Counted from the first letter of the stretch, positions 54,978 to 63,867 are shown. The stretch is DNA of 64,000 nt from Sphingobacterium prati (GCF_013167215.1 NZ_JABJWY010000006.1:62001-126000); one strand, 5' to 3'. Program-made: numbers and translations. Notes: a model not told the origin generated them from the sequence alone.

Positions 54978-55565
54978 ATGGAAATGGAATCACCTTCCGG
55001 ATATGTTAAAGAAGAACGGTTTATAGATCTGTATAAGGCAAATATCTTTGCCCTTCTCTTATTTGTTCCAATTATACTGTTGTATACCTTCCCATTTTAT
55101 CTAATTTGGGGACCCGATGAACCGTTTGTTTTTATTAAAAATATGTTAGAAATAACATCGTTATCTTCTGCCTTGTTAGGTGTGCTCGTAATAGCTATTG
55201 GGGTCGCGGTGCACGAATTAATTCATGGTATAACTTGGTCATGTTATACCAAAAATGGGTTCAGATCGATCAAATTCGGTGTTTTAATGAAAATGTTGAC
55301 ACCTTATTGCCATTGCAAGGAGCCACTTCGCGTCCGACAGTATATCATAGGCGCATTGATGCCATCGATTATACTAGGGATTATACCTATTATGTATGCA
55401 TGGTACAGTGGAAATATTCATATACTCCTGTTTGCCATTTTTTTTACCGTTTCTGCTGCTGGTGATTTTATGATTGTTCAGCTGATATGGCGGGAAGATA
55501 TGCGAAGCCTGGTTCTTGACCATCCTTCTGAGGCAGGATGTTTTATCTATAAAAAAGAAGATTAA
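54978..55565 (+). CDS. DUF3267 zincin-like membrane protein
   Basis: A 195-aa membrane protein with about four hydrophobic segments. Residues 79-83 are HELIH, a HExxH metalloprotease motif inside the membrane region (AIGVAVHELIHGITWSC), the hallmark of DUF3267. The second half has PLRVRQYIIGALMPSIILGIIPIMY. It could be an intramembrane or membrane-associated zinc protease; no substrate is known. It is preceded by a palindrome and its own promoter region. Confidence 0.8.
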   Translation: MEMESPSGYVKEERFIDLYKANIFALLLFVPIILLYTFPFYLIWGPDEPFVFIKNMLEITSLSSALLGVLVIAIGVAVHELIHGITWSCYTKNGFRSIKFGVLMKMLTPYCHCKEPLRVRQYIIGALMPSIILGIIPIMYAWYSGNIHILLFAIFFTVSAAGDFMIVQLIWREDMRSLVLDHPSEAGCFIYKKED

Positions 55566-55614
55566 TCGATAGATTGTGATTATTACTTGCATGTAGCCGA
55601 TTGACAAATGTTAA

Positions 55615-55839
55615 AAGCTGGTCGAGTTACGTAAGACCAACGATGCAGGTAACTTTAAAATCTCAGCTAACACAGGAAAAGCATGCGCACCCATCTCTTT
55701 TGATGGTTGTGAAATTTTATGATCAACTGAACATTTTCTATTGGCTTCGGAAAACGATATTGCAGAAAATTTTGTCATTTATCAAGATCGAGGATGGTCA
55801 CTTGTCAGTGGAAGTGGCGTCACTGGTTATTTGACCTGA
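55615..55839 (+). pseudogene. Decayed gene fragment with an in-frame stop
   Basis: The frame from 55615 reads like a real protein (KLVELRKTNDAGNFKISANT, ACAPISFDGCEI), is broken by TGA at 55720-55722, and continues sensibly (LLASENDIAENFVIYQ, GWSLVSGSGVTGYLT) to TGA at 55837. A different frame (55601-55834) is open, but its protein looks unnatural. I take it as a remnant. The parent family is not recognised. Confidence 0.4.
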
Positions 55840-55841
55840 AA

Positions 55842-55877
55842 TCGTAATTATGTAATCTCATTATTACATAATTACGA
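55842..55877. repeat. 15-bp perfect AT-rich inverted repeat
   Basis: TCGTAATTATGTAAT (55842-55856) and ATTACATAATTACGA (55863-55877) form a perfect 15-bp stem with a 6-nt loop. It begins 3 bp after the remnant's final stop. No T-run follows. Confidence 0.7.
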
Positions 55878-55898
55878 ATATATCCCCGTTTTTGACCC

Positions 55899-55938
55899 AA
55901 TATCCCCCTCTATTATTACCGAAAAGGGGATATTTTTG
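55899..55938 (+). terminator. Intrinsic terminator upstream of the GH16 gene
   Basis: AATATCCCC (55899-55907) pairs with GGGGATATT (55926-55934) over 9 bp, followed by TTTTG-type sequence. The loop is 18 nt. Confidence 0.65.
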
Positions 55939-55984
55939 TTTACGATAATCAAGAGCTATAGTCTTAAAGAAACTTAAATTAATA

Positions 55985-56857
55985 ATGAAAAAACTTTTAT
56001 TTGTCTGCCTTAGTTTGCTTACAAATCATTTCGTTGCCCATAGTCAACAACCCATACCATCTGAATATAGTTTGGTCTGGTCCGACGAATTCAATGATGA
56101 AGGTTCTCTCGATACAAATAAATGGAGCTATGAGGAAGGCTTCAAACGTAACCGTGAAGAACAATGGTACCAAAAAGATAATGCATTTTGTCGAAATGGT
56201 CTATTAATTATTGAAGCAAAGAGAGAAGAACGCGATCATCCTGGCTTTCAACCGACAAGTAGTGATTGGATTAGTTCCCGTAAAAAGATAAAGTATACTT
56301 CAGCGTCGATAAATACCTTAGGCAAACAGAAGTGGCAATATGGTATTTTTGAGATTCGGGCACGTATCCCTGTAGGTGAAGGACTTTGGCCTGCTTTCTG
56401 GACTTTAGGTACCGGCAAAGAATGGCCTTCCAATGGTGAAATAGATATTATGGAATATTACCGCGGCAATATATTGGCCAATATCGCAGTAGGAACTGGC
56501 CAGCGTTGGAACGCCCATTGGTTTAGCAAGACAAGAGCCATCGAGGACCTCGGCGGAAAAGCTTGGGCAGATCAATTCCACATCTGGCGGATGGCCTGGG
56601 ATGAAAAGGCAATTGCTCTTTACGTCGATGATATCGAGATGATACGCGTTACAATGGACCAATTGATCAATCGTGATGGTACAGGTTTCAATCCATTTAC
56701 ACAGCCACATTACCTGCTGTTGAATTTGGCGCTGGGTGGCATTAACGGCGGCACGATCGATACCAAATTACTTCCGGCAAAGTACGAAATAGATTACGTA
56801 CGCGTTTATCAAAAATCGAAGTCTGAAGCTTTTCTCCGTAGCAGTTCACCTCGTTAG
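55985..56857 (+). CDS. GH16 beta-glucanase (laminarinase-like)
   Basis: A 290-aa protein with a signal peptide (ending VAHSQQ). The beta-jelly-roll domain of GH16 is complete: LVWSDEFNDEGSLDTNKWSYE, TSASINTLGKQKWQYGIFEIRARI, EGLWPAFWTLG and the catalytic signature Glu152-x-Asp154-x-x-Glu157 (GEIDIMEYY), where Glu152 is the nucleophile and Glu157 the acid/base. It ends YEIDYVRVYQK plus a short tail. It probably cleaves beta-1,3- or mixed-linkage glucans. The stop codon touches the first codon of a GH2 remnant in another frame, suggesting a recombination junction. Confidence 0.93.
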   Translation: MKKLLFVCLSLLTNHFVAHSQQPIPSEYSLVWSDEFNDEGSLDTNKWSYEEGFKRNREEQWYQKDNAFCRNGLLIIEAKREERDHPGFQPTSSDWISSRKKIKYTSASINTLGKQKWQYGIFEIRARIPVGEGLWPAFWTLGTGKEWPSNGEIDIMEYYRGNILANIAVGTGQRWNAHWFSKTRAIEDLGGKAWADQFHIWRMAWDEKAIALYVDDIEMIRVTMDQLINRDGTGFNPFTQPHYLLLNLALGGINGGTIDTKLLPAKYEIDYVRVYQKSKSEAFLRSSSPR

Positions 56858-57644
56858 CTATTCCTTATCAGACAGCTGCTCAAGGTGAGAAATTTCTAAA
56901 TTTGACGTATCGATTGAAAGAAGCAGAACCATTGCTTCCCAAAGGACATATTGTCGCGACTGAGCAGTTGTCTTTAGGGGGAGTTTTCAAACCGAATACG
57001 GCCATTTTAGCGGGAGGGAATATCAAAGCAGAGCGAAGAGATGGAAATCTTGTTGTTGAGGCAAAGCAGCTGCTGATCAAGTTTGATCTTAAATCAAGAT
57101 GGCTGTCATATTATAACTATAAGGGACAGGATTTTAACGATGAACAGGCTTTTTTTAAGGCTAATTTTTGGCGGGCTCCGAATGACAATGATTTTGGTGC
57201 GAATACACCTGAAAAGCTAAAATCCTGGAAACAGGTTACCGATGCGATTGAATTGGAAGAAATTTTTCGTCACATGTAGGAGTATATAATCAAACAATAG
57301 AGCAACAGTATTTTCCATATGTCATGCCACAGGAGACGGGTAACAAGACCGATGTCAGATGGGCGGAAATAAAGAATAAGCGAGGTCGTGGATTGCTTGT
57401 TACTGCAGACTCGACTTTTAGTATTAGCGCTTTGCATTATTTTGACAGCGATTTGGATGATGGCCCAAAAAGACAACAGCGTCATGCGGCCGATCTGGTC
57501 AAAAGGAAGCAAACACAGCTCAACATAGACCTCAGACAAATGGGCGTTGGCGGAATAAATAGCTGGGGAGCGTGGCCACTTTTTGAATATACATTGCCCT
57601 ATCAGGATTATTCCTTTTCTTTTGTGATAAAACCCATAGAGTAA
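56857..57644 (+). pseudogene. C-terminal remnant of a GH2 beta-galactosidase with internal deletion
   Basis: From 56857 one frame reads like the last part of a LacZ-type enzyme: LPKGHIVATEQLSL, then ANFWRAPNDNDFGANTPEKL (LacZ domain 5 block FWRAPxDND). It stops at 57279. From about 57265 another frame continues (SSHVGVYNQTIEQQY, MPQETGNKTDVRW, LNIDLRQMGVGGINSWG), the LacZ C-terminal domain, to the stop at 57644. The region that normally joins the two blocks is missing, as are all N-terminal and catalytic domains. It has no plausible start and cannot be an active enzyme. Confidence 0.85.
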
Positions 57645-57873
57645 TTTCTTTATTTTACTCCATGCCTCATATGCGAGAGTATTTGCGCAGATAGGTTTTG
57701 GAAAGGCTATTCAGATTAATAAAAACTGGTCGATTCATTTGGACGATTTAAAAGACCTGAGCCAAGTTGATACTTATTTCATTAGCCTTCATCGTGTAAT
57801 TTTTACGAGGTGGTTTACTACAACATATTGCTGTGTTTAAGATAAATGTTATTTTCGTATAAACAAAAGAAAC

Positions 57874-58800
57874 ATGAGTATAGCATTGATACTGAATAGC
57901 GGTCGGGCCAATGAATGGAAGCTCGAAATCAATAAGCATTTACCCGAAACAAAGGTTGAGATTTATCCGGACATCCAAAACTATGATGAGGTCGAATTTG
58001 CTCTTTGTTGGAAGCCTGAGGCGGGTTATTATACTCATTTTCCCAATTTAAAAGTTATCCAATCTGGGGGAGCCGGAATAGATCATTTATTCCCGAAATC
58101 TATACCATCACATATTCATACCTGTAGGATTGTAGATCCAATGCTAAAAAGCGATATGTTTGAACATGTTTTGACCTGTGTGATGCATTCGATGAAGAAT
58201 TTTTCGGCTTATGTTAGAGAACAGAGAAAAAAACATTGGCATCCCCTAGTATATAAATCCATTGGTCAAACGTGTATAACGGTTTTAGGACTAGGTGAAA
58301 TAGGAGGGTATGTCGCCGAAAGATTGGTTGAGCTAGGTTTCCAGGTTAATGGTTGGTCCAATTCACCAAAAAATATACAGGGAGTCATTTCTTTTACAGG
58401 TATTGAGGGCCTTAGCTTAGCAGTTGAGCAGACGGATTTTGTTGTGAATGTTTTGCCATTGACTGATGCCACCAGCGGAATTTTAAATCATGAGTTTTTC
58501 TCTTTGTGTCCGAAGGGAACGGTTTTACTTAACGTTGGTAGGGGAGACCATCTTGTGGATGACGATTTAATAGAAGCTATCGACAAAGGACAGATTACCG
58601 ACGCTTACCTCGATGTGTTTCATCAAGAACCATTACCCCCAGAGCATCTATTCTGGAATTGCAGCTCTATTTTTATAACACCTCATGTTGCGAGTAGGAC
58701 AAACATTGGCTCTTCGGTCTTGCAAGTGGTGGATAATTATAGAAGAATGGCTGCTGGGCAACCTTTGCTCAATGAAGTTTCCTTAAAAAAGGGCTATTAG
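57874..58800 (+). CDS. ghrA: Glyoxylate/hydroxypyruvate reductase A-type dehydrogenase
   Basis: A 308-aa cytoplasmic D-2-hydroxyacid dehydrogenase. The NAD(P)-binding loop is GLGEIGG (139-145). The catalytic set is Arg223 (LNVGRGDHLVDD), Glu252 (DVFHQEPLPPE) and His271 (ITPHVASR). The N-terminus, the EHVLTCVMHSMKNF region and the ending KKGY are like E. coli GhrA rather than PGDH-type enzymes. It should reduce glyoxylate or hydroxypyruvate with NADPH. It is a single gene following the GH2 remnant. Confidence 0.88.
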   Translation: MSIALILNSGRANEWKLEINKHLPETKVEIYPDIQNYDEVEFALCWKPEAGYYTHFPNLKVIQSGGAGIDHLFPKSIPSHIHTCRIVDPMLKSDMFEHVLTCVMHSMKNFSAYVREQRKKHWHPLVYKSIGQTCITVLGLGEIGGYVAERLVELGFQVNGWSNSPKNIQGVISFTGIEGLSLAVEQTDFVVNVLPLTDATSGILNHEFFSLCPKGTVLLNVGRGDHLVDDDLIEAIDKGQITDAYLDVFHQEPLPPEHLFWNCSSIFITPHVASRTNIGSSVLQVVDNYRRMAAGQPLLNEVSLKKGY

Positions 58801-58824
58801 AAATCTACGCTGCCGCAGAGTTTT

Positions 58825-58909
58825 CACCTCTCCATTCGTTCATTCACCGAATTTTCTTTTGCGTTGGTCTAAAGCCCGTAGATCAGCGGCGTATTGTGTT
58901 GTAGTTTTG
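58825..58909 (+). repeat. Dispersed intergenic element, copy 2
   Basis: Starts CACCTCTCCATTCG, continues TTCATTCACCGAATTTTC and GTTGGTCTAAAGCCCG, and ends GTGTTGTAGTTTTG (58896-58909). It shares order, orientation and spacing with copy 1 (24548) and copy 3 (27454). Its end TAGTTTTG (58902-58909) resembles a -7 box, and the next gene on the same strand begins at 59003. Confidence 0.65.
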
Positions 58910-59002
58910 AGTCAGAATCTATAAGGAAATGATGCAACATTTCAATTTCCTTGCGACAATTGAAAAAGGAGCAAAAACTAATACAGATAACGTAAAAAGA
59001 TT

Positions 59003-59446
59003 ATGAAAACTTTGATGAAAATATTAACATTCGCAGCTTTAACCGCAGTATCGACTTTCGCTATAGCAGCTGAGGGACCAGTGACAAAATCGGAAAGCGT
59101 AATGGTAAACCTATCTACAGCGGACCTTGCACTCGATTATTATGTTGCAGTCACTACCAAGGGGGAATCAGCAGGTGTGGAACAATTATTTGCGGAGAAT
59201 TTCATTCAAAAGATCCAATCTTCCAATGTACAGACTTATGAGCGTAAGGCTCTGATTAAATCCTTGAAAAAACAAAAGGGAGAAATTCTGAACTGCAAGG
59301 TGATTATGAAGATAGTGGAAAAGTCGACAGATTATATGATCGCAAAAATTACACTTAAATTTCAGCATTTCAGCATGACAGACCTTGTTACTTTAGCCTA
59401 TGAGGCTGGTAGTTGGAAAGTATCCGAATCAATCCATTCTTATTAA
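59003..59446 (+). CDS. Secreted NTF2-like protein (putative lumazine-binding type)
   Basis: A 147-aa protein with a signal peptide (ending FAIAAE). The mature part (LALDYYVAVTTKGESAGVEQLFAENF ... MIAKITLKFQHFSMTDLVTLAYEAGSWKVSESIHSY) has the helix-then-strands pattern and terminal WKV of NTF2-fold proteins such as PF12893. The ligand is unknown. Its upstream region carries copy 2 of the dispersed element, which could supply its promoter. Confidence 0.72.
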   Translation: MKTLMKILTFAALTAVSTFAIAAEGPVTKSESVMVNLSTADLALDYYVAVTTKGESAGVEQLFAENFIQKIQSSNVQTYERKALIKSLKKQKGEILNCKVIMKIVEKSTDYMIAKITLKFQHFSMTDLVTLAYEAGSWKVSESIHSY

Positions 59447-59490
59447 TAATAGCCATTTCAAACACATAGACAAATTTGTCGAGCAGATCA

Positions 59491-59532
59491 AAAGATGTGA
59501 TGTTTATTTCGTATAAATAAAGTCGCATCTTT
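59491..59532 (+). promoter_or_regulatory. Long two-part hairpin in the 3' region
   Basis: AAAGATGTGA (59491-59500) pairs with TCGCATCTTT (59523-59532), one G-U. Inside it TTTATTT (59503-59509) pairs with AAATAAA (59515-59521) around a 5-nt loop. The two-stem hairpin lies 45 bp after the NTF2-like gene. A perfect palindrome GACAAATTTGTC (59469-59480) precedes it. It may be a terminator or message-end stabiliser. Confidence 0.55.
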
Positions 59533-59770
59533 CAATCTGTAAACGAATCAATTATATGGTCTTATTTCTTATTCAATACAAAAACTAACCATTTCTGAAC
59601 GAATCAATACCATAAACGAAAGCCTCTATGGCTATTTTTGTGTGGTGTTCAATAGACCTACAGACATTCTCAAATATAATTGAATGAACAGATAGATGAT
59701 ATTAAAAAAGGATAAGATGCTTAAAACATTTTTAGCTTTTTTTAAGTTACTATATAAACGAAAAACTAGA

Positions 59771-60259
59771 ATGTGGAAACTACTTTTGGTATTACCGACT
59801 TGTTTAATTTTCTGTTCATGTTCCAATGCTGCTCAGAATGATAGAAATTATAGTGCAGGTAAAGACAGCCAGGTTAAATCTGAAATTTTTGAGAATGCTC
59901 CTTTACCCGACAGCGCATTGGTATTTATCAAGAAATATTTTCCGAATGTACAGATACTTGAAGTAAAGGCCAAGAAATCACCCACTGTTATAGGGACATT
60001 TCACGAAGTGATATTAGCTGATTATACAGAGATCGATTTTGGTAAGTTAGGTAATTGGATTGAAGTTCAGGCGCCAGATGGTATTGCGCTACCTAGCAGT
60101 TTTTTTCCATTATCCATTCAATCTTATTTGAGAGAAAAATATAATGGTATAGGTGTTGAGAGCATAGATAAGTCCGATAGCGGCTATAAATTGGAGTTAA
60201 CGAATGACAATAAACTCTATTTTGATACAAAGGGCCAATTTTTGCGCATGAAAAAATAA
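59771..60259 (+). CDS. PepSY-like lipoprotein
   Basis: A 162-aa protein from ATG 59771 (MWKLLLVLPTCLIFCSC is a lipoprotein signal); the frame is open from 59696. The mature part resembles the PepSY-like/DUF2874 repeat: PDSALVFIKKYFPNVQILEVKAK, YTEIDFGKLGNWIEVQAPDG, SIQSYLREKYNGIGVESIDKS, YKLELTNDNKLYFDTKGQF. These periplasmic domains may bind or inhibit other proteins. No close neighbours; it stands alone. Confidence 0.78.
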   Translation: MWKLLLVLPTCLIFCSCSNAAQNDRNYSAGKDSQVKSEIFENAPLPDSALVFIKKYFPNVQILEVKAKKSPTVIGTFHEVILADYTEIDFGKLGNWIEVQAPDGIALPSSFFPLSIQSYLREKYNGIGVESIDKSDSGYKLELTNDNKLYFDTKGQFLRMKK

Positions 60260-60602
60260 TAGCATTGTTTCCTCTCTAGAACATGGCTTACTCATTATTC
60301 AATTATTTCGTAAGTCTTCCATATATCTTAAAGACGGAATCCTCTACTTTATTATAAGAAATTTTTGTTGTTGAATAGATCAGGCAGACCACTCATTAAT
60401 TTGATTGGTTAGCCAGGAAGGATGCTCTCTACATACCTATCTGTTTTGAAATATTAATATTACGCTTTTTTTGTCTTGGATAATAATGCCTATGAAATAA
60501 TGTCGCCATATTGGCCGATAAGACGTTGACCGTATCTCATCGTTAAGAGACCCTATGATGGGGATTTATTCCTTATAGGTTTTCCTGGCGAAACTTATTT
60601 TG
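60260..60602. other. Spacer without a recognised gene
   Basis: About 340 bp of AT-rich sequence upstream of the promoter at 60603. I found no credible open frame, tRNA-like fold or strong terminator. Confidence 0.5.
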
Positions 60603-60663
60603 TTAATTTATTGTGTGTAAAAATAAGTTTATTTGAAATTATGTTAATATTTGATTAGTTTTA
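60603..60663 (+). promoter_or_regulatory. Promoter with upstream motif (member 1 of a pair)
   Basis: TTAATTTATTGT (60603-60614), TTTG (60632-60635) and TAGTTTTA (60656-60663) occur with 17 and 20 bp between them. TTTG/TAnnTTTG are the -33 and -7 boxes of Bacteroidota housekeeping promoters; here the last base is A. The same three motifs with the same spacing precede the gene at 62503. Confidence 0.65.
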
Positions 60664-60719
60664 TATGTCGAATATAGTTTTTGTAAATATTTGATTGTTT
60701 TCATGAAATTTAAGCTTAT

Positions 60720-61664
60720 ATGATGTATAGACCGTTACTTTTTTTACTATCTTTTTTCCTTCTTTCAGTTGTTGGTTGCAAAAAATCAGAAGAAGACGAC
60801 ACCGTTTCTGGCATGAGCATTTTGTTTTCGGACAATAACCATGCGGTAAGGGGAAAGGTGAGCTATGATTATACGATGGACAATTGTGGTAATATCAATC
60901 TTATTACGGGTGTTAAAGAATCTGACGGAAATTACTCCGAACTAAAGCTCACTTTGCTTCATAATGGTGCATTGGCGAAGGCACAGTATTTTAAGCAGAA
61001 TTCTTCGAATAACGGTCACTATTTTGCGCCACATCTTCAAGCTGAAAAATCTTTTCAAATCTCCGATTTTAAATACGACAAATCTGGCGGACATTTATCA
61101 TTTTCCTTTAAAGGCAAAGTTTATAAAGGAAGTGGACAAGATGACGAACGAATATTGACAGGTAATGTGGATCTAACTGCCATTGAATATGTCCCATGTA
61201 AAGGATTGATCCTTGATGTGATGACCGAAAACCCTTCTTTCAACTTTTTCTCCATGTATTCCTCTGCCGGTACGACAACTAGCGGCCTTGGTACGGCGAA
61301 TCAGTATATTCAGTATGCATACAATGTTCACTCCAACGCTGGGCAGTATATGAGTTTGAGACTTGACAGTGATATCTCAGAGCTCGTAAATAAAGAAATG
61401 GTATTTGACGATAGTAATGAAAAGCTCGGTGTAAAATACTGGGAATATCAAGGACCATTTATGCTAGCAGAATCCTATGGATATATTGATCACAACTGGA
61501 AACGCTTTCAAACCCGAGGAAAAATTACTGGTATACACAGAACATTTGGTGAACGATCGGTAGAACCGTATTACCAAGGCCTGATCATTATGGATATTCT
61601 CAATGAAAGCAGAGTGGTGAAGGAAGATGTTGAGATACCATTCTATGTGAAATCCCTTAAATAG
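60720..61664 (+). CDS. Lipoprotein of unknown function
   Basis: A 314-aa lipoprotein (lipobox SVVGCKKSEE). The mature part is beta-rich with no recognised family (VRGKVSYDYTMDNCGNINLI, GGHLSFSFKGKVYKGSGQD, KRFQTRGKITGIHRTFGERS). It could be a surface or periplasmic binding protein. Two ATGs (60720, 60723) are equal as start. The promoter at 60603 gives a leader of about 50 nt. Confidence 0.72.
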   Translation: MMYRPLLFLLSFFLLSVVGCKKSEEDDTVSGMSILFSDNNHAVRGKVSYDYTMDNCGNINLITGVKESDGNYSELKLTLLHNGALAKAQYFKQNSSNNGHYFAPHLQAEKSFQISDFKYDKSGGHLSFSFKGKVYKGSGQDDERILTGNVDLTAIEYVPCKGLILDVMTENPSFNFFSMYSSAGTTTSGLGTANQYIQYAYNVHSNAGQYMSLRLDSDISELVNKEMVFDDSNEKLGVKYWEYQGPFMLAESYGYIDHNWKRFQTRGKITGIHRTFGERSVEPYYQGLIIMDILNESRVVKEDVEIPFYVKSLK

Positions 61665-61944
61665 GCATCCTTTGCTAAATTTTATGTAAACAGAATTTAT
61701 CCTGGGCTCATTTTACTAACTGTTGGAAAGGCCTCTTTTTTGTTTCGTCATCCAATGTGTTTTGAATACTATTGGATTTTCACTGTACGACGCCAATTTT
61801 TATGTTGGTTCTTTCTTTAGAAAGGAACTTGTTGCCCGTTTTGTATCATAAGAACAATAACCGATCTGAAATAGTTTTAGAAAAATTATGTATTTTACAT
61901 TGTGTGTTATTGCTGTAGTGCATATTACCGAAAGTGATTTTCCG

Positions 61945-62238
61945 ATGGAACTAAAATTTCTTCTATTCTTTTTGAGCGTAAGCTTCTTCTTTTGTTCTTG
62001 CAAGAATAAGAGTTTAACAAATTCTATTTGGAAAAATTGTGGTGATCATGTTGGTTTACAGGATATTCTTGTTTTCAACGGTACCTACAATTTCGTGCGA
62101 AATGACACGGTGTATAATAGGCTAAGTATCGACACGCCCATTGCAGTAATTGATAGGATTGATACTTATTATGGCGAAAGGAGATTATATCTAAAAAGAC
62201 TTTCTGATCATAAGACCTATAGATTTTGTGAGCAATAA
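61945..62238 (+). CDS. Small lipoprotein of unknown function
   Basis: A 97-aa protein if started at ATG 61945 (MELKFLLFFLSVSFFFCSC, a lipoprotein signal); the frame is open from 61888 without added meaning. The mature part is short and beta-like (LQDILVFNGTYNFVRNDTVYN, YYGERRLYLKRLSDHKTYRFCEQ). No family recognised. Confidence that it is expressed is moderate, as it is small and isolated. Confidence 0.55.
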   Translation: MELKFLLFFLSVSFFFCSCKNKSLTNSIWKNCGDHVGLQDILVFNGTYNFVRNDTVYNRLSIDTPIAVIDRIDTYYGERRLYLKRLSDHKTYRFCEQ

Positions 62239-62309
62239 TCAACAATGTTAAAATGTTTTAATCCATTTATGCAACGACCAGCTGCCGAATGATTGGTTTA
62301 TTATGAATA

Positions 62310-62370
62310 TTAATTTATTGTAAATGAAATTAATTTTTTTTGAAAAATGTATTCATATTTATTAGTTTTA
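62310..62370 (+). promoter_or_regulatory. Promoter with upstream motif (member 2 of a pair)
   Basis: TTAATTTATTGT (62310-62321), TTTG (62339-62342) and TAGTTTTA (62363-62370), with the same 17- and 20-bp spacings as the promoter at 60603. It would give the gene at 62503 a leader of about 125 nt. Confidence 0.65.
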
Positions 62371-62502
62371 TAGGTGAAAATATCAATTTGTTCTTTGCCC
62401 ATTTAAACTATATTTTTATTCGGGTTCATCTGTGAACAAGAAAGTCATAAATTAAAGCGTTTTATTATTATATTATACTTATTGATAATCAATTTTATTT
62501 GA

Positions 62503-63867
62503 ATGATGAGTCGGTGCTATTTAAAATCTGCTGTATTAGCCTTTTTATATTTTTTTATTTATCCTGTTGTAGCACAGCAAGCTACATTTCCGCAAAAAAA
62601 TGATTATTTGCATTTGCTAGAGCGTGCAGTACAAGAAAGGAAGCCGATGTTCTTGGTGGTCCATCAAAGGGATGAACAGTTTGTACCTTTTAAAGGAACT
62701 GTTTCCAAGAAAGCAAAAGACATCCTCAGTACGCAGTTTGTTTCGGGAATCGTGCAAGTCGATCGTGATGATTTTAATCATCCACTGGCTCAAACATTTC
62801 AGATGAATGATCCATTTTATCTTTTTACCGATAAAGATGGGATACCTTTATTGCGCCACGATAAAGCAGTTGATGGCACAATTGAGTTGGAACGTCTCAT
62901 TGATTCGGTCGCTACGCTTGCGAAGGGTGAAACACTGGGTAAGCTTACCGCGCAATATCGCAAGGGGATGCGCCAACAGTCTATATTGACAAAGATGCTT
63001 CAACGGTATCAGGCATTTGATCAATATACAGATCAACAGGTATTGAACGATTACTTATCACAGTTGACTATAGAACAGTTGAATAATTTTGAGACTGTTA
63101 CATTTCTGTTAAGCTGCGGGCCAGTATATAACAGTAAGACCTATCTCTTGGCACGTACCAATGGTAAAATGGTCGATAGTTTGTATTCCAGTTTGCCTTT
63201 GCCCGTACGCAAAAAAATAAACAATAGAATCATACAGCGGACATTTCGGGAAGCCCTCGATAAGAAAGATTTTTCTTTAGCCCAGCATATAGGTTATTTT
63301 ACTTATCAGACCTGGACATCGAATTATTTACGTGGCGCCGCTTCACAAGATTACTATCCCTTGGAGTACAAACGGCTTATGAAAGATACAGTCGCCTATA
63401 TTCAGATGGCACGCCGCTTTTATAATGACCGTTTCTATCGCATTGATCCTGACTCCATAGCTCGTATAGACTTCGTGCAAGACCATCAAATAAAGTTATC
63501 ACGAAAAGGTCCACTATTGGACAGTGCGCAAAATGCGGCCTTTAAACAGTGGATTGGTAAAGGACGTCAATATTATCAGGGCGACCAAGCCCGTAACCTG
63601 AACTATGGAGCCCAACAGATTTTGGCTTTCGCATGGAATAGTCCTGATGCTTTATTTGACGCTATCCGTTGGCAAACGAAAGCAATTGGTCTGAAACCCG
63701 ATATTGCCCAATACCATCATACATTGGCTTTACTGTTGTATCGGGTGAGTTTTTACGCGCAGGCAGAAGCAGAGCAGGAGAAGGCGATTTCTTTATCCAA
63801 GCTCAATAAAGGGCGTCACAAAGAAATGCAGGCGGTATTGAAGCAGATCCGGTCTAGACTATTGTGA
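62503..63867 (+). CDS. Secreted thioredoxin-like-fold protein without the active-site CxxC
   Basis: A 454-aa protein with a signal peptide (ending PVVAQQ). Residues about 30-135 resemble the thioredoxin-like domain of DUF255-type proteins: LERAVQERKPMFLVVHQRDE, ILSTQFVSGIVQVDRDDFNHPLA, PFYLFTDKDGIPLL. The usual CxxC is replaced by a Cys-free segment (HQRDEQFVPF). The C-terminal part is helical (IGYFTYQTWTSNYL, LALLLYRVSFYAQAEAEQEKAI), TPR-like. A redox role is therefore unlikely and binding is more probable. It ends in a 9-bp tail-to-tail overlap with the TonB-like gene. Confidence 0.75.
   Translation: MMSRCYLKSAVLAFLYFFIYPVVAQQATFPQKNDYLHLLERAVQERKPMFLVVHQRDEQFVPFKGTVSKKAKDILSTQFVSGIVQVDRDDFNHPLAQTFQMNDPFYLFTDKDGIPLLRHDKAVDGTIELERLIDSVATLAKGETLGKLTAQYRKGMRQQSILTKMLQRYQAFDQYTDQQVLNDYLSQLTIEQLNNFETVTFLLSCGPVYNSKTYLLARTNGKMVDSLYSSLPLPVRKKINNRIIQRTFREALDKKDFSLAQHIGYFTYQTWTSNYLRGAASQDYYPLEYKRLMKDTVAYIQMARRFYNDRFYRIDPDSIARIDFVQDHQIKLSRKGPLLDSAQNAAFKQWIGKGRQYYQGDQARNLNYGAQQILAFAWNSPDALFDAIRWQTKAIGLKPDIAQYHHTLALLLYRVSFYAQAEAEQEKAISLSKLNKGRHKEMQAVLKQIRSRLL

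Noticed and set aside
55601-55834. 77-codon open frame at the decayed gene
   Set aside because: Its peptide looks random, while the neighbouring frame with one stop reads like a real protein.
57640-57840. 67-codon open frame (FAQIGFGKAIQINKNW and following) between the GH2 remnant and ghrA
   Set aside because: No start codon and no recognised similarity; it could be debris, but I cannot support it.
53946-61770. Short shared string TTTCGTCATCCAA at about 53954 and 61744
   Set aside because: Only 13-14 bases match and the flanks differ, so it is probably chance.
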